Below are positions 11,433 through 21,502 of a stretch of 64,000 bases of DNA, one piece after another. How positions within the stretch are numbered: the stretch's first letter is position 1; every line of letters begins with the position of its first letter. The position numbers and the translations under genes were made by a program. The stretch comes from Rhypophila decipiens (lineage: Eukaryota > Ascomycota > Sordariomycetes > Sordariales > Naviculisporaceae): contig MU858104.1 in NCBI GenBank assembly GCA_033297075.1, forward strand, positions 1 through 64,000. The letters run 5' to 3'. The notes beneath the pieces were generated by a model. That model was not told the DNA's origin. It made no database searches and saw only the letters and a program-made list of their open reading frames with translations.

Positions 11433-12337
11433 TCAACAAAGCTCCCATTCATCGTGCCCACCCTGTGTCATCTTGCCCAAACCACACGCCCCTACCGAAG
11501 GGAGATATACCTCGCCAACCATATTACAAAGCAGATCGCCGAACACCCACGTGCACTTTCTATCGACCAGCCCGAGTTTGGGTATCGAGCGGAAGTCGGG
11601 GTGAGTATCAAGCAGCCCCACGTATGATTCGTCCCCTGGAAGCGCTACAGAATCTGGGGCCGACTCCCAGACGACGTTCACCGTCACAATGTCCGTGTTA
11701 GTCAGTATCAGCCGTCCTTGGGTCTCGATCATGGCCTGGGATAGTTCTTCTCTGTCCAAGGCGATCTTGAACTTGGTCTTGTTACTATATGTTGCACAAA
11801 TCAGTCGATTTCGGTACGTTGGACCTCTGGGCAAAACACCCCAGTAGATCTTGGGTTGACGTCGATTGCGGATAAAGTAAGTGCCGCCGTCTATCCAGTC
11901 AGGGCCTGGTGTGAGATGGCAGGGGGCGTAGAAGGGAATGTGCTGACTGGGTATGACTTGGGTAGCCTCGATGACGTGTTTGTTGTAGGGTTCATATTCA
12001 ACCGTACCGGGCCGGCGGTGGAACACTGAGTGAATGAACGAGACATATTTGGGAAGGTCGGTGTCCTGTTAGCTATGTGCCTCCTCTTGATATTTTAGAC
12101 ATGAGAAATCTGTTGTAGAACCAGGAGGAACAATACTGGTATCGAAGTTCAAGTTTCAGGCCGTACCTTTTGCGCTGTGACACCATAACTGAGGCGAGGA
12201 TCTTGATAGGTTAGGGAACCGTAGTTCTGAAGTTTTGTCGTCTTTCGAGAGTTGCAGAAGCCGGTACAAACACTCAGCGGAGTATCTTGATGAAAATAAA
12301 ACCACGTAGTCGCACGAACTTTCGCCATGTTGTTCAC
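11433..12337 (-). CDS. hypothetical protein, two exons
   Basis: I do not recognise this protein. Exon 1 (12167-12337) starts MNNMAKVRATTWFYF and exon 2 runs 12065-11433. The intron at 12066-12166 has a GTACGG donor and GCTAACAG end, is phase 0, and gives about 267 residues. There is no signal peptide or transmembrane segment. Exon 2 holds DWIDGGTYFIRNRRQP followed by alternating hydrophobic strands (WGVLP, LICATY, KFKIAL, RLILTNTD), suggesting a beta-rich fold; the GTYFIRN phrase faintly recalls ricin-B-like beta-trefoil lectins, but no Q-x-W motif is present. The start codon is uncertain because another ATG lies three codons downstream. Confidence 0.5.
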
Positions 12338-13050
12338 TGGCTTGATTACTAGGCGCGTGCCATTTGATGATGACTTTATATAGGCCTGACATGGTGAGGC
12401 TCCTGGTAATTAGCAGGAGGTGTTAATGCGGGTCTATCCTGTACGGGCTAAACATGCAATCCTGGTACTCTGCAGAAGATAATAGGCATTAGGAAATATG
12501 AGCCATCTTGAAAACCCCACGGTGCTTAGCCTCTTTTCATACCTAGGTAGTGGGCAACTTGACAAAGCGTGGTAATGTTGGTCACAAACTCAGAGTCATG
12601 ATCCATCAGGGTAGTCAAGCCACGCCACCAGCAATCAAGCCCTGTTGGCCGTTTTATCGAGTCACTTGTTTGCAGGGACAAGGCAAATTCAGAAGAGGAC
12701 TCAGCAAGGGTAATCATACATGACCGTTCAATCCCGGTCTCCATCACCCCCCGTGACGCCGTCCTGTCCTGCGCAACAAGGAAACAATCAACAAACCAAT
12801 ATTTACATACTCGTACAATGAACAAGGCAGGTAATGGTCCACTAAAAAACAAAAACAAGACTCCAATCCCAACAAAGAAAAACACCAAAGATCAACCAGC
12901 AGATGTAAAGATTGTAAACCCCCACTTTCCAGGTTTTTTCTTGAAGTACATACAGCAGCGTGCCTAGGTAGTCCCACTCAATCGTGGACTGCAGCAACCG
13001 TCGTTCGGGCTTGCTTACCCTTCCACCCTATGATAAAAAAGGCGTTAGAG
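12338..13050. other. gene-free stretch
   Basis: This is the upstream region of the preceding gene and the 3' flank of the permease gene. Overlapping short frames were not convincing. Confidence 0.45.
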
Positions 13051-14752
13051 TCAAAGATTAGCAGGGGCCTTGGCTTGGTCACTGGCGACCTTCTCAGGCC
13101 GGTCGCCCTCGACCTCTTGAGTATATGCCTTACCCGAGCTATTATCACTGGTATCATCACGCAAAGCCTCGAGGCCCATGCTACTTCCAGGCTTGTCTCC
13201 TCCTAGGTGTTCCACTACAGCTCCGTCAAGAGGCGCACTACCCACCACTCCCGCCTTTTCAAACTCGCGGCCGCGTTTCTCGGGTCCAAACATGACAGTG
13301 AGTGCGATTCCGGAAGCGATGATGGCCGTGGCGATGCCCATGACCGGTCCATATGCTTCGACTTGTTTGCCACTCTTGCTGGTGACAAAGGTGTTCTCGG
13401 AGACGTAGTTGACGATTTGTGCAGAGGGCGAGGAAACCATGTTGCCGATCTGGTAGGTGATGCCGGGGAACGAAGAACGGAACGCGGGAGGGGACAACTC
13501 GTTGAGGTGGATCGGAATGACTCCCCATGCGCCTTGGATGAAGAACTGCATGAGGAAGCCGGTCACAGACAGAGCAGTCTCACCCTCGGGCATGATCCAT
13601 CCCGGGATCATGGCCATGCTAATGGTGGCGGCCACGGCAATGCTCCGACGTCGGCCAAACCACTGGGAGAGGTATCCGACAATGGTGCCGCCAATACAAG
13701 CACCCGTCTTCATGATGATGCTGGCGCGGCTGGCCTGCGAATTGTTGAGCTCCTTCTGGGTCAGCATAAAGGTTGTGTAGCTGTCTTGGGAGGTGTGGGA
13801 GTAGTAGTTGAACCAGCTCATGAGGATGCAGCAATAGATACACATCCTCCACTCCTTTCTCAGCATGGCCTTGCACTCGCGCCAAAAGGCCGAGGGGTTG
13901 CCCGCTTCCTTGTTCTTACCCGCTTTGCGTGCATCGATGAACTGCTGCGACTCGGGGAAGAGAATGCGGACAAGACCAATGCCGATGGACACACCGGCGC
14001 CGATCCAGAAGACCAGCTTCCAGCTGTCTGTGTCGCCTCCAGCTCCGAGATTGCCGCAAGCCGCCATGACATAACCGAAGCTGTACCCTTGCTGGAGCAC
14101 GCCCGACATAAGACCTCTGGCATCGACGGGGCTGTTTTCCAGCGCCATGGCGATGGCGTTGCCGTAACTGTTTATTATTATTCATTAATATCAGGGACAA
14201 CATGTCAAGATAAAGAAAGCGGGCAACTCACACTCCCCCCATGAACAGACCAAACAAGGCCCTCACAGCCAAGAAAGTCTCAAACGTGCCAGCATAAATC
14301 GTCCCGATTTGAAGAACGCCCAAGATGATCATATTGAGCACCATGGGCCATTTGCGTCCCCATTTATCTCCGGCCAGCCCAAATAAGGCGGCGCCAACAC
14401 TGCGCAGTAGCAACGTGAGTGTGATGGCCGACGAGATGGCCGTCTTGGTCGTGCCATAATACGCGGCCAACTTCTTCTGCTGGATAGACAGGGCATGGAA
14501 GTCAAACGCGTCGGCTGACCAGGCCAGGAACCCGACAATGAAGAACAGCCAGTCTTTCCCAGACAGCTGGGCCATCAACGATATGGGGTTGCGCAGCGGT
14601 TTCGGACGGGCCCATTCTGTCCTTACAACGCCCGTGTGCGGGTCCGTCGCCTCTCTGCGCTGGGCAAAGACGAACAGGTCGCCGAAGGCTTGCTTGGCTG
14701 TGGCGAAGACGCCCTTGGCTATTGGTTCGGCCGCACGTCCGGTAGACTCCAT
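13051..14752 (-). CDS. MFS carboxylate permease, JEN1/SHS type
   Basis: Exons 14232-14752 and 13051-14167 are joined by a 64-nt intron (GTGAGT donor, phase 2), giving 545 residues. Twelve hydrophobic segments are readable. A cytosolic N-terminus with WARPKPLRNP precedes TM1 (DWLFFIVGFLAWSADAFDFH). The MFS loop motif G-x-L-A-G-D-K-W-G-R-K follows TM2, and the SWKLVFWIGA stretch, FPESQQF and a second-half Y-L-S-Q-W-F-G-R-R-R loop are as in fungal JEN-family lactate, pyruvate and monocarboxylate/proton symporters. The C-tail is acidic and Ser-rich. It acts at the plasma membrane, and in known members expression is induced by non-fermentable carbon and repressed by glucose. The exact substrate is not readable. 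A 3.3 kb gene-free stretch lies upstream. Confidence 0.88.
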
Positions 14753-17700
14753 GGCGTGATGTTGGTCTGGTAGAAAGAAATGTCGGGCAAGTCTGAGGCT
14801 GCAGTGGGTTGAGGGGAAAGATAAAAAGAGGCAGAGGGAAACGGGGCGGAACAGCGTTGTTATCTACCAGGAAGGCTGTTTTTGGTATCCTCGGTTACGC
14901 CGCTATCACTAGCTGATGTCAATCGGCAGTCGGGGAGAGGGCGGTTCAGGGAGAGGCGTCAGCTAGTGAGACGACGGTTTTTTCGTTGAGGAATGAAGAC
15001 CATGGAGAAGGGTGAGACATCGGAGCGGGACGGGGCGTAATAAGACATGCTGAGCAGAGACATCAGACATGGCACTTTCCCCTTTGAGTGATGATTTCAT
15101 ATGAGGGGTCTTGTGCGCTTCTTGTGGCTGGGGTCCAGTGCCGAATGATACCTGGGTCCTCGCGTGGGTGTGGGGGAGAGAAACTGGCGAGGATCGGGGC
15201 TCGTGGACGTTTGCAGCGTCACAGTCAAACCTTGGGTATACAGCCCGATTCCTCCATGATAATGTGGTCAGCCCAATTGTCGCCCATGTGGATATTTACC
15301 CCTCATCTAGAAGCCCGCCAGCCGTGATCCATCGACAAGACTTCAGCGATAACCCGTAACTACCACGATTGGCGGGGCAAGGGGGCGTTGGCCAGGACGT
15401 CATAGGTATGGGGGATGAACTGGACCCTGGACCCTGGGAAGCTGGAAGAAAAGCTTGACACCGTCTTGGCTTTCGACTTTCATGCACTAGCGGAGCGCCA
15501 AGGACGGCATGGCTTGCTGGCCATCTTTGCCGAATGCTTGATTACCGATGCCAAGTCATGGCAAATCTCGCTATGTGTGTTTGGCTCACACTCAGAGCTG
15601 TCCCCAGGGGGCTACCCCATACCCCGGAAAATTGTCGCCTCTCATCGACTGGATCCGGAACTGTTTGTTGGGGCGGTGACTACGTAGTGAAACTGCCCGT
15701 CTTGTTATCTTCGAGGGATGTGCTCCGACGGATTCCGCTTTTGGGCCGTCATAGCTAGACTCAATGAATGTCACTTGACCTGGACCTGACTTGTACCACG
15801 CGTCAGCTCGGTCTGTCACTTGTAGCAACAGCTTCCTCCGCGGTCTTTTTGCTCGGCTAACTGTTGGGCTCATCCGGGTATCGGCTGGCAGTGACTCGGA
15901 GTTCTGTCGATTTTCCCCTCTGGCATCTTCGTGTTGTGCAATGCAAGGTGGTACTTTCATGTCGTATTACTCTGGACTCTGGAGTCTGGACTCAAGCATG
16001 GCAATGTTACTTGCAGGTTGTACGAACAGACTGGGACCTTCCTAAAAAAAAATCTGCATGTCTGAACATGTATCCATCTGGCTTACTGACCTTGGGCTTG
16101 TCAATTATTTTCACATGGCTAATTGTGGCAGACTGCCACAATTTGGCGCCCGGTGGCTGCCGTGGGCATGATGTGCATCGAGAAAAGGGAACCCTGCATA
16201 TGGTGGAGGATCAGTCCAAGACATGACCACTTCAATGTGTCACTTCAATTTCTCACGGTCAAACTTGCCTTGACTTTCGGTTTCCATGCTCACCTCATGT
16301 TTGACAGGGTCTGATCCGGCTGATAAACAGACTGCAGTGTTAACTGTTTATCACTTACTGGCTTCGATGTCTCCCAAGACAGGCCGATATGTTGCGAGTA
16401 AATTCAGCGGCAGCTCTGGTCTATTTTTCTTTTTTTAACGCAGTCAATGCTTGGAACAACAAACGTCGTCAGCATTCCCGAATCCCGGCGTCAATTGGGA
16501 AGATGAGTGCTGCAACGAAAACTGCACTTTTTTGTTTGTTTCCTTCCCTTTGCTCCTTTTTCGGTGGTTGCTAAAGAGTAAGGAAGTCAAGTACATCGAG
16601 TGCGCCAAGGCGTAAGGAACGACCGACTCGGGGGTCGGAAAGATCATGCCGAGAGTGGTGGTGGGGGGCATTTCTGTTCTCCGGGCCATCTTCCGGTTTC
16701 CGGGGAGCCGGGAGTTGGGTGACACTGCCCCACCCATTTGCGGGATCCGGAACCTGGAAAGGGGCCAAGTCCACAAACCCCTGACACCCACCCAGTTTCT
16801 TTCCACAATGGTCAAGCCCTGTTGATATCAAGAAGCAGAGCGAACTCGAAACCCGCATCTGCTGTACGGTAATTGGGTACGATAGTTCAATTGAGAGCTC
16901 GAACATGGGAGCTGTGTAGCTCACGACAGGTGCCGACCATCTCCGCCTCAGCAGTCCATGATGCTCACACTGAATCAAGGATACCTTGGAGGAATGAGCA
17001 AAAGGGAATCAAGATTAAAAGGGCAAATATGGACAAAAGCTCCAGGCCCCTCCGAGAATGACCCTTGAAAAAAGATCAGGTATCAGAAGCATTTGCTTTC
17101 ACAAACGTTCAACCAGTAACCTGCCCGTAGCAGATGAACCCATAAGATTTCCTAAATAGCATGTTGAATGCAATTTCGCCTCCAGCCGGACAGTGATTCG
17201 AAGAGGCACAACAACAAAGGGTCCGCACATAGCAGCAGCAAACCCCTGAAAATGATATGTCATTGACGGTAGCATTATTGTTTGCCCTTGCCTGGGCGCA
17301 AACAGGCACCCGTTTGGTTTAACTCAAAGCCCGTGTTTTCACCGCCCCGTCCAATCATGCATCAAATAAACAGAACATATAAGAGTAAGTTGCACTAATA
17401 AAGATTGAGGTCAAAGCAGTTAACCAGCGAAACATAGGATCGGTAAAAGATACTGAAAAGGGGACGAAAAACCCCGAGTTTTCCGAGCTCTCGGTTTCTT
17501 ATCTCTTTTACATGTAGAGAACTTCAGGTGTCTCAGCCCATTCGAAACGGGAACCAATAGCTAAGACAATACATGCAGTGTTGAATTTGGGGGCGATTCT
17601 TGGGATCCAGCCACCGACGTCAAAGGATGTCGTGTACTAGGCTCTTAGCAAATAATGTTCAACAAACAGTCTTCACTGCGAGTACCCATGTCCTGCTTGC

Positions 17701-18072
17701 GGGGCGCAGGACCCTCGCCCTCAATATCGGACTCTGAACGCTGGTTCATGGTGCATGGAGGCATTGGAGGATTGCGAGACTGGAATCTAGCAACCATTTT
17801 TTCATTTCCGGAGGGGAACCCGAGATAACCACAAGCCACATCCCAATTAGTAAGTACAGTTCGTGTTCTCGGCGCAAAATCGTTGGAAAAGGGATTAGCA
17901 GCTTGGTAACGCCGTTATAATACCTGATTCTAGTGATCCTTTTGCCTTGCCCATGATGTATAAAAGAAAGCAGAAGTTCTTGCCATGAACAGAGCTGGGA
18001 AACAGAGTTCCCAAGGAGGACCGTTCTCTGTTTCAAGCCTACCGAAGCACCATACACTGAGCAGCATACACT
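14753..18072. other. 3.3 kb gene-free stretch
   Basis: This lies between two divergently oriented starts (permease - and oxidase +). It holds many short frames on both strands, none with a recognisable domain, signal peptide or splice-consistent extension. A run of nine A is at about 16043-16052. I see nothing I can name. Confidence 0.5.
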
Positions 18073-19709
18073 ATGCATCCAGCCACATTACTAGTTGCGG
18101 CGCAAGCACTGCTCCAAGGCGCCGAAGCTGGCAAACCTGGGAAGCCCTTCGAGTGTGTAAGTCATTCACAAAGACATGGACAAGAGGAGCCTCTGCTGAT
18201 ACTCATCTCCCCTACCACCAGTGCACAAGATTGAGCTCTGCCCTTCCCAATAGGGTGTTCCTCGCCGGGAGCTCATCCTACCTTGACTTGAACAGTCATC
18301 GGTGGTCCAACACCACCATCTTGTCCCCAAGCTGCATCGTCACACCAGAAACAGCCCAAGAGGTGTCACTTGTCGTCCGCACCCTCACTAAAGGCAGCGG
18401 CTGCTCCTTTGCCGTGAAATCGGGCGGCCACAATTCGAATCCCAGATTCAACAACATCGACAATGGCGTCACAGTGGACCTCAAACGCCTCAACACAGCT
18501 CGACTCTCAGCAGACAAATCCTATGTAACGCTCGGCGCAGGGACAAATATGGGACAAGCCTACGCAGCTGTGGCCAACACTGGATACGCCTTTCCCGGTG
18601 GAATCTGTGACGGAGTCGGCGTAGGCGGTATTGCGACTGGGGGCGGGCAATCCTTTTTCATGCCCAAAGTGGGCTGGGTGGTGGACAACGTTCTCAAATA
18701 TGAAGTCGTCATTGCCTCGGGTCAGGTCGTCACAGCAAGCAAGAACATCCGGCCTGATTTGTACAAGGCACTCAAAGGCGGGGCCACCAACTTTGGTATT
18801 GTCACCAAGGTCGACATCGCTGCCTTTCCCCATGACGGCTTCTGGGGCGGACAACTGATTGTCCCTGCAACCAAATTGACGAATACCCAGGTTCTGGAGC
18901 GTGTGTCAAACTTTACAGCACTCAACAACGAACACGTTGACGCAGCAATAATGATCATGGGTCTGTACGGTCACGACGGCCATCGAATCGTGGACATTGG
19001 CTTGGCTTCGACAGACAACACCTCCAACCCAGAGGTCCTGGCACCCTTCTTTGATGTTGGACCAAAGATCCTCAACACTGTAGGCCACAAGTCCCTGGTC
19101 AACTTTGTCCACGAAGTGACCCAGCCCATGCCCGACGGGCTGAGAGTACAGACGGCCACACTGACGGTCAAGAACGACCTGGAGACGCTCAAACGGATAC
19201 AGGGCATCACGGACTCCATCTATGAGCAAATCAAGGGCCAAGTCCCCAACTTGGACTGGATGTTCTCTTATAACCCACAGCCAAAGGTCTTGACTACTCA
19301 TGCGGCCACGAGGGGTGGTAACAGTCTCGGGTTGGAAGGCGCTGACCATGATTCGATTCGTAAGTCCCCTCAATATGATTCCTTTCTCGGCATCTGTATG
19401 GATCCAGCTGACCTTGATGCCCAACCGACAGTGTGGTGGCTGGTTCCCCGCTGGACAGACGCAGCAAGCGACGCCATCGTGCACGCAGCCGTGAAGTCCT
19501 GGGTAGACCAGGTGCAGCAGGTCGCCAACGAGCTCGGCACCGCTGATCCTTTCATTTATAACAACCACGCTGCATACTTCCAGAAGCCTATGTGTGGGTA
19601 TGGTACTGAGACGCTCAAGTTCCTCCGGGCGGTATCAAAGAAATACGACCCGCACCAGGTCTTCCAGAAGTTGGTTCCAGGGGGACATAAAGTGTCAACC
19701 AAGTGTTGA
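18073..19709 (+). CDS. secreted FAD-linked oxidoreductase (BBE-like / PCMH type)
   Basis: Exon 1 (18073-18156) encodes a signal peptide (MHPATLLVAAQALLQGAEA). Introns are at 18157-18221 (65 nt) and 19360-19431 (72 nt, GTAAGT donor, in frame and open, so retention would insert 24 residues). The product is 499 residues. The FAD-binding PCMH domain shows SGGHNSNP with the His position used for covalent flavin attachment, TLGAGTNMG, and GGICDGVGVGGIATGGG, whose Cys sits at the position used for second covalent attachment in bicovalent members. The berberine-bridge C-terminal motif is NNHAAYFQKPMCGYG followed by LRAVSKKYDPHQVFQ. Such enzymes oxidise sugars, alkaloids or polyketides outside the cell; the substrate is unknown. 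No other pathway gene is adjacent. Confidence 0.9.
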
Positions 19710-20210
19710 GTCAGAAGCTAGAGTTTGTTGTGTGACTGACGTATTGTGCAAGATTGTTCTCTTTCGGAGCACCGATGAAGAAGGGACCAGCGTTATAGAC
19801 TAGAATGGAATTTATTGTTATGTCTTAATATGAAATATCGAGATTGTGCTGAAAAGCTTTGTGAGGTGGCGTTAAAGGTTGTGGCAATTGCCGAGGCTTC
19901 CAGAGGTACAAAGGGGCGCTGACTCGGAAAACAGATGTATCAATGTCCGCCCCTGAAATCTTCCTCTTGTTCTGAGAACTTCTGACAACTTCTCGCTTTT
20001 GTTCGCTCCTGACTTGGAGGAAATCTTGGGACCCAAGATGAAGCACTCGTCTACCAGAAAAGTTACATATCCTTGAACTACTAGTCTATGATTCCTGATC
20101 GGGACCTGGAGCTGGAGTGCGGCTTTAGAGTTTTGAGTCATCTCTAATATTGACTGTTCCTCGAACTTTATTTCTCTTCCCCACCTTGGAAGTCTAACAG
20201 TGAGCCACAG

Positions 20211-20232
20211 ATATAAATCCCCACCCACGTGC
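20211..20232 (+). promoter_or_regulatory. TATA-like element and E-box upstream of the phosphoesterase gene
   Basis: GATATAAATC is followed after a few bases by CACGTG (20227-20232), about 165-185 bases before the ATG at 20397. CACGTG is the core bound by bHLH factors. Function is inferred from position only. Confidence 0.35.
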
Positions 20233-20324
20233 TGCTCTACTACTTGACTGCCTGGGAATTGCGTTTTTCTAGGACTCCTACAACAAAGGCCAAATTAAAG
20301 ATACAAAAACAGAGAAAAAGAAAA

Positions 20325-20346
20325 CTGAAAAGGAGCTGAAAAGGAG
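20325..20346 (+). repeat. 11-bp tandem duplication in the 5' leader
   Basis: CTGAAAAGGAG occurs twice in direct succession, followed by a partial third copy, in the A-rich leader of the phosphoesterase gene. It is probably a slippage product. Confidence 0.6.
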
Positions 20347-20396
20347 CTGAAGAAGAAAAACCTCAAGGTCAACCGAAACCACACCACATAGCAAAA

Positions 20397-21386
20397 ATGC
20401 AGCACGTCACGACGAGGGTTTTGGTTGTTTCCGACACCCATGCCCATGAAGGCAATGAAGGCCTCACCTTACCAGATCTACCCGTGGACGTCGCAATTCA
20501 CTGCGGTGATTTGACTGAGCAATCCAAGCTCGAGGAACTGCGAATGAGCCTGCATCTCTTGAGGAAAATCAATTCACCACTCAAGCTCGTCATCGCCGGG
20601 AACCACGACTTCACGCTCGACGACAAAACTTTCCAACAGAAGAAGTCACAAGCTGAGGCAGCCTTTAACATCGACTCCGAGCTCATGGTGAGAGAATACG
20701 GAAGCCTGGGCGATGGCCGACAGCTTTTCGACGACGCCAAGGCGGACGGCATCATGTTTCTCGATCAAGGCGTCCACCATTTCCATCTCGCAAACGGGGC
20801 CAATCTGACAGTCTATGCCAGCCCGTACACCCCGTCACCTGAAGCTGATTGGGGGTTTCAATACAAACGAGGCGAGCACCACGACTTCGCCGTTCCACAA
20901 AACATCGACGTCGTCATCACCCACGGCCCTCCAAAGGGACTCTTCGACATGACGGCCGACAGACAACGCGGCGGCTGTGAACATCTGTTCGCTGCTGTGG
21001 CTCGAGCAAGACCGCGCCTCCACTGCTTTGGCCACATGCACGAAGGCTGGGGTGCCAAAATTGTTTCATGGCGGGATACTCGGCCCGGCGAGATTCCTTC
21101 TCACTTTAACGCAATCGACAACGACAGGTCGACCACCGTGGACAGCTTGGCGGCACTTAGGGTAGGGAAATGGGATACGCAACAGGATATTGCGGAGAAA
21201 GAAAACTGCCTTGCCCAACTTAGAGCAACCGGATACCGTGCGACGGACCATTGCTCGGACAGTGAACATCCCATTCGACCGGGGCAGTCGACATTATTCG
21301 TCAATGCTGCTATCAAGTCTTCACGCGAGGAACAACACCAGCTACCGTGGGTCATTGAATTGGAACTTCCGGCCGCTATCCAATGA
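20397..21386 (+). CDS. calcineurin-like metallophosphoesterase
   Basis: A single exon encodes 329 residues. The metal-binding motifs are in order: SDTHAHEG (D-x-H) at about residue 12, HCGDLTE, AGNHDFTLDD, VITHGPPKG, and GHMHEGWG near residue 215. This is the two-metal phosphoesterase core of the class that includes MPPED1/2-like proteins. There is no signal peptide or membrane segment, so it is probably cytosolic. Between GNHD and THGPP lies an insertion with YASPYTPSPEADWGFQY, also usual in fungal members. The C-terminal 80 residues are variable. The natural substrate is not known for this fungal group. The start is the first ATG after the A-rich leader. Confidence 0.88.
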   Translation: MQHVTTRVLVVSDTHAHEGNEGLTLPDLPVDVAIHCGDLTEQSKLEELRMSLHLLRKINSPLKLVIAGNHDFTLDDKTFQQKKSQAEAAFNIDSELMVREYGSLGDGRQLFDDAKADGIMFLDQGVHHFHLANGANLTVYASPYTPSPEADWGFQYKRGEHHDFAVPQNIDVVITHGPPKGLFDMTADRQRGGCEHLFAAVARARPRLHCFGHMHEGWGAKIVSWRDTRPGEIPSHFNAIDNDRSTTVDSLAALRVGKWDTQQDIAEKENCLAQLRATGYRATDHCSDSEHPIRPGQSTLFVNAAIKSSREEQHQLPWVIELELPAAIQ

Positions 21387-21502
21387 ACAACCTACGCCGG
21401 GAAAGAGGAGGTAATGAAATAAAAGAGAGGGCAGGAATGCGCCGTGTTCAACTAGGTATATAACGAGAGGCAACATGTCATCCATTCCCCTCCCAGCCCT
21501 CC

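Larger units (their letters stand above)
19710..20396. other. intergenic region with promoter-like sequences
   Basis: This spans the 3' end of the oxidase gene to the start of the phosphoesterase gene. The last 150 bases before 20397 are A-rich, a typical 5' leader. Confidence 0.45.

Noticed and set aside
7909..12337. Ergot alkaloid cluster
   Set aside because: Only an EasF-like enzyme and an SDR are present; no prenyltransferase, catalase, FAD oxidoreductase or synthetase lies next to them.
13207..14244. 345-codon frame antisense to the JEN-type permease
   Set aside because: It is a mirror of a well-supported coding exon and low in family-like motifs.
14753..18072. Possible genes among short frames (for example 15592-15960 - and 16571-16978 -)
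   Set aside because: No domain, signal peptide or splice-consistent extension; frame lengths are as expected by chance.
18906..19568. 220-codon frame antisense to the FAD-linked oxidase
   Set aside because: Shadow frame; no independent evidence.
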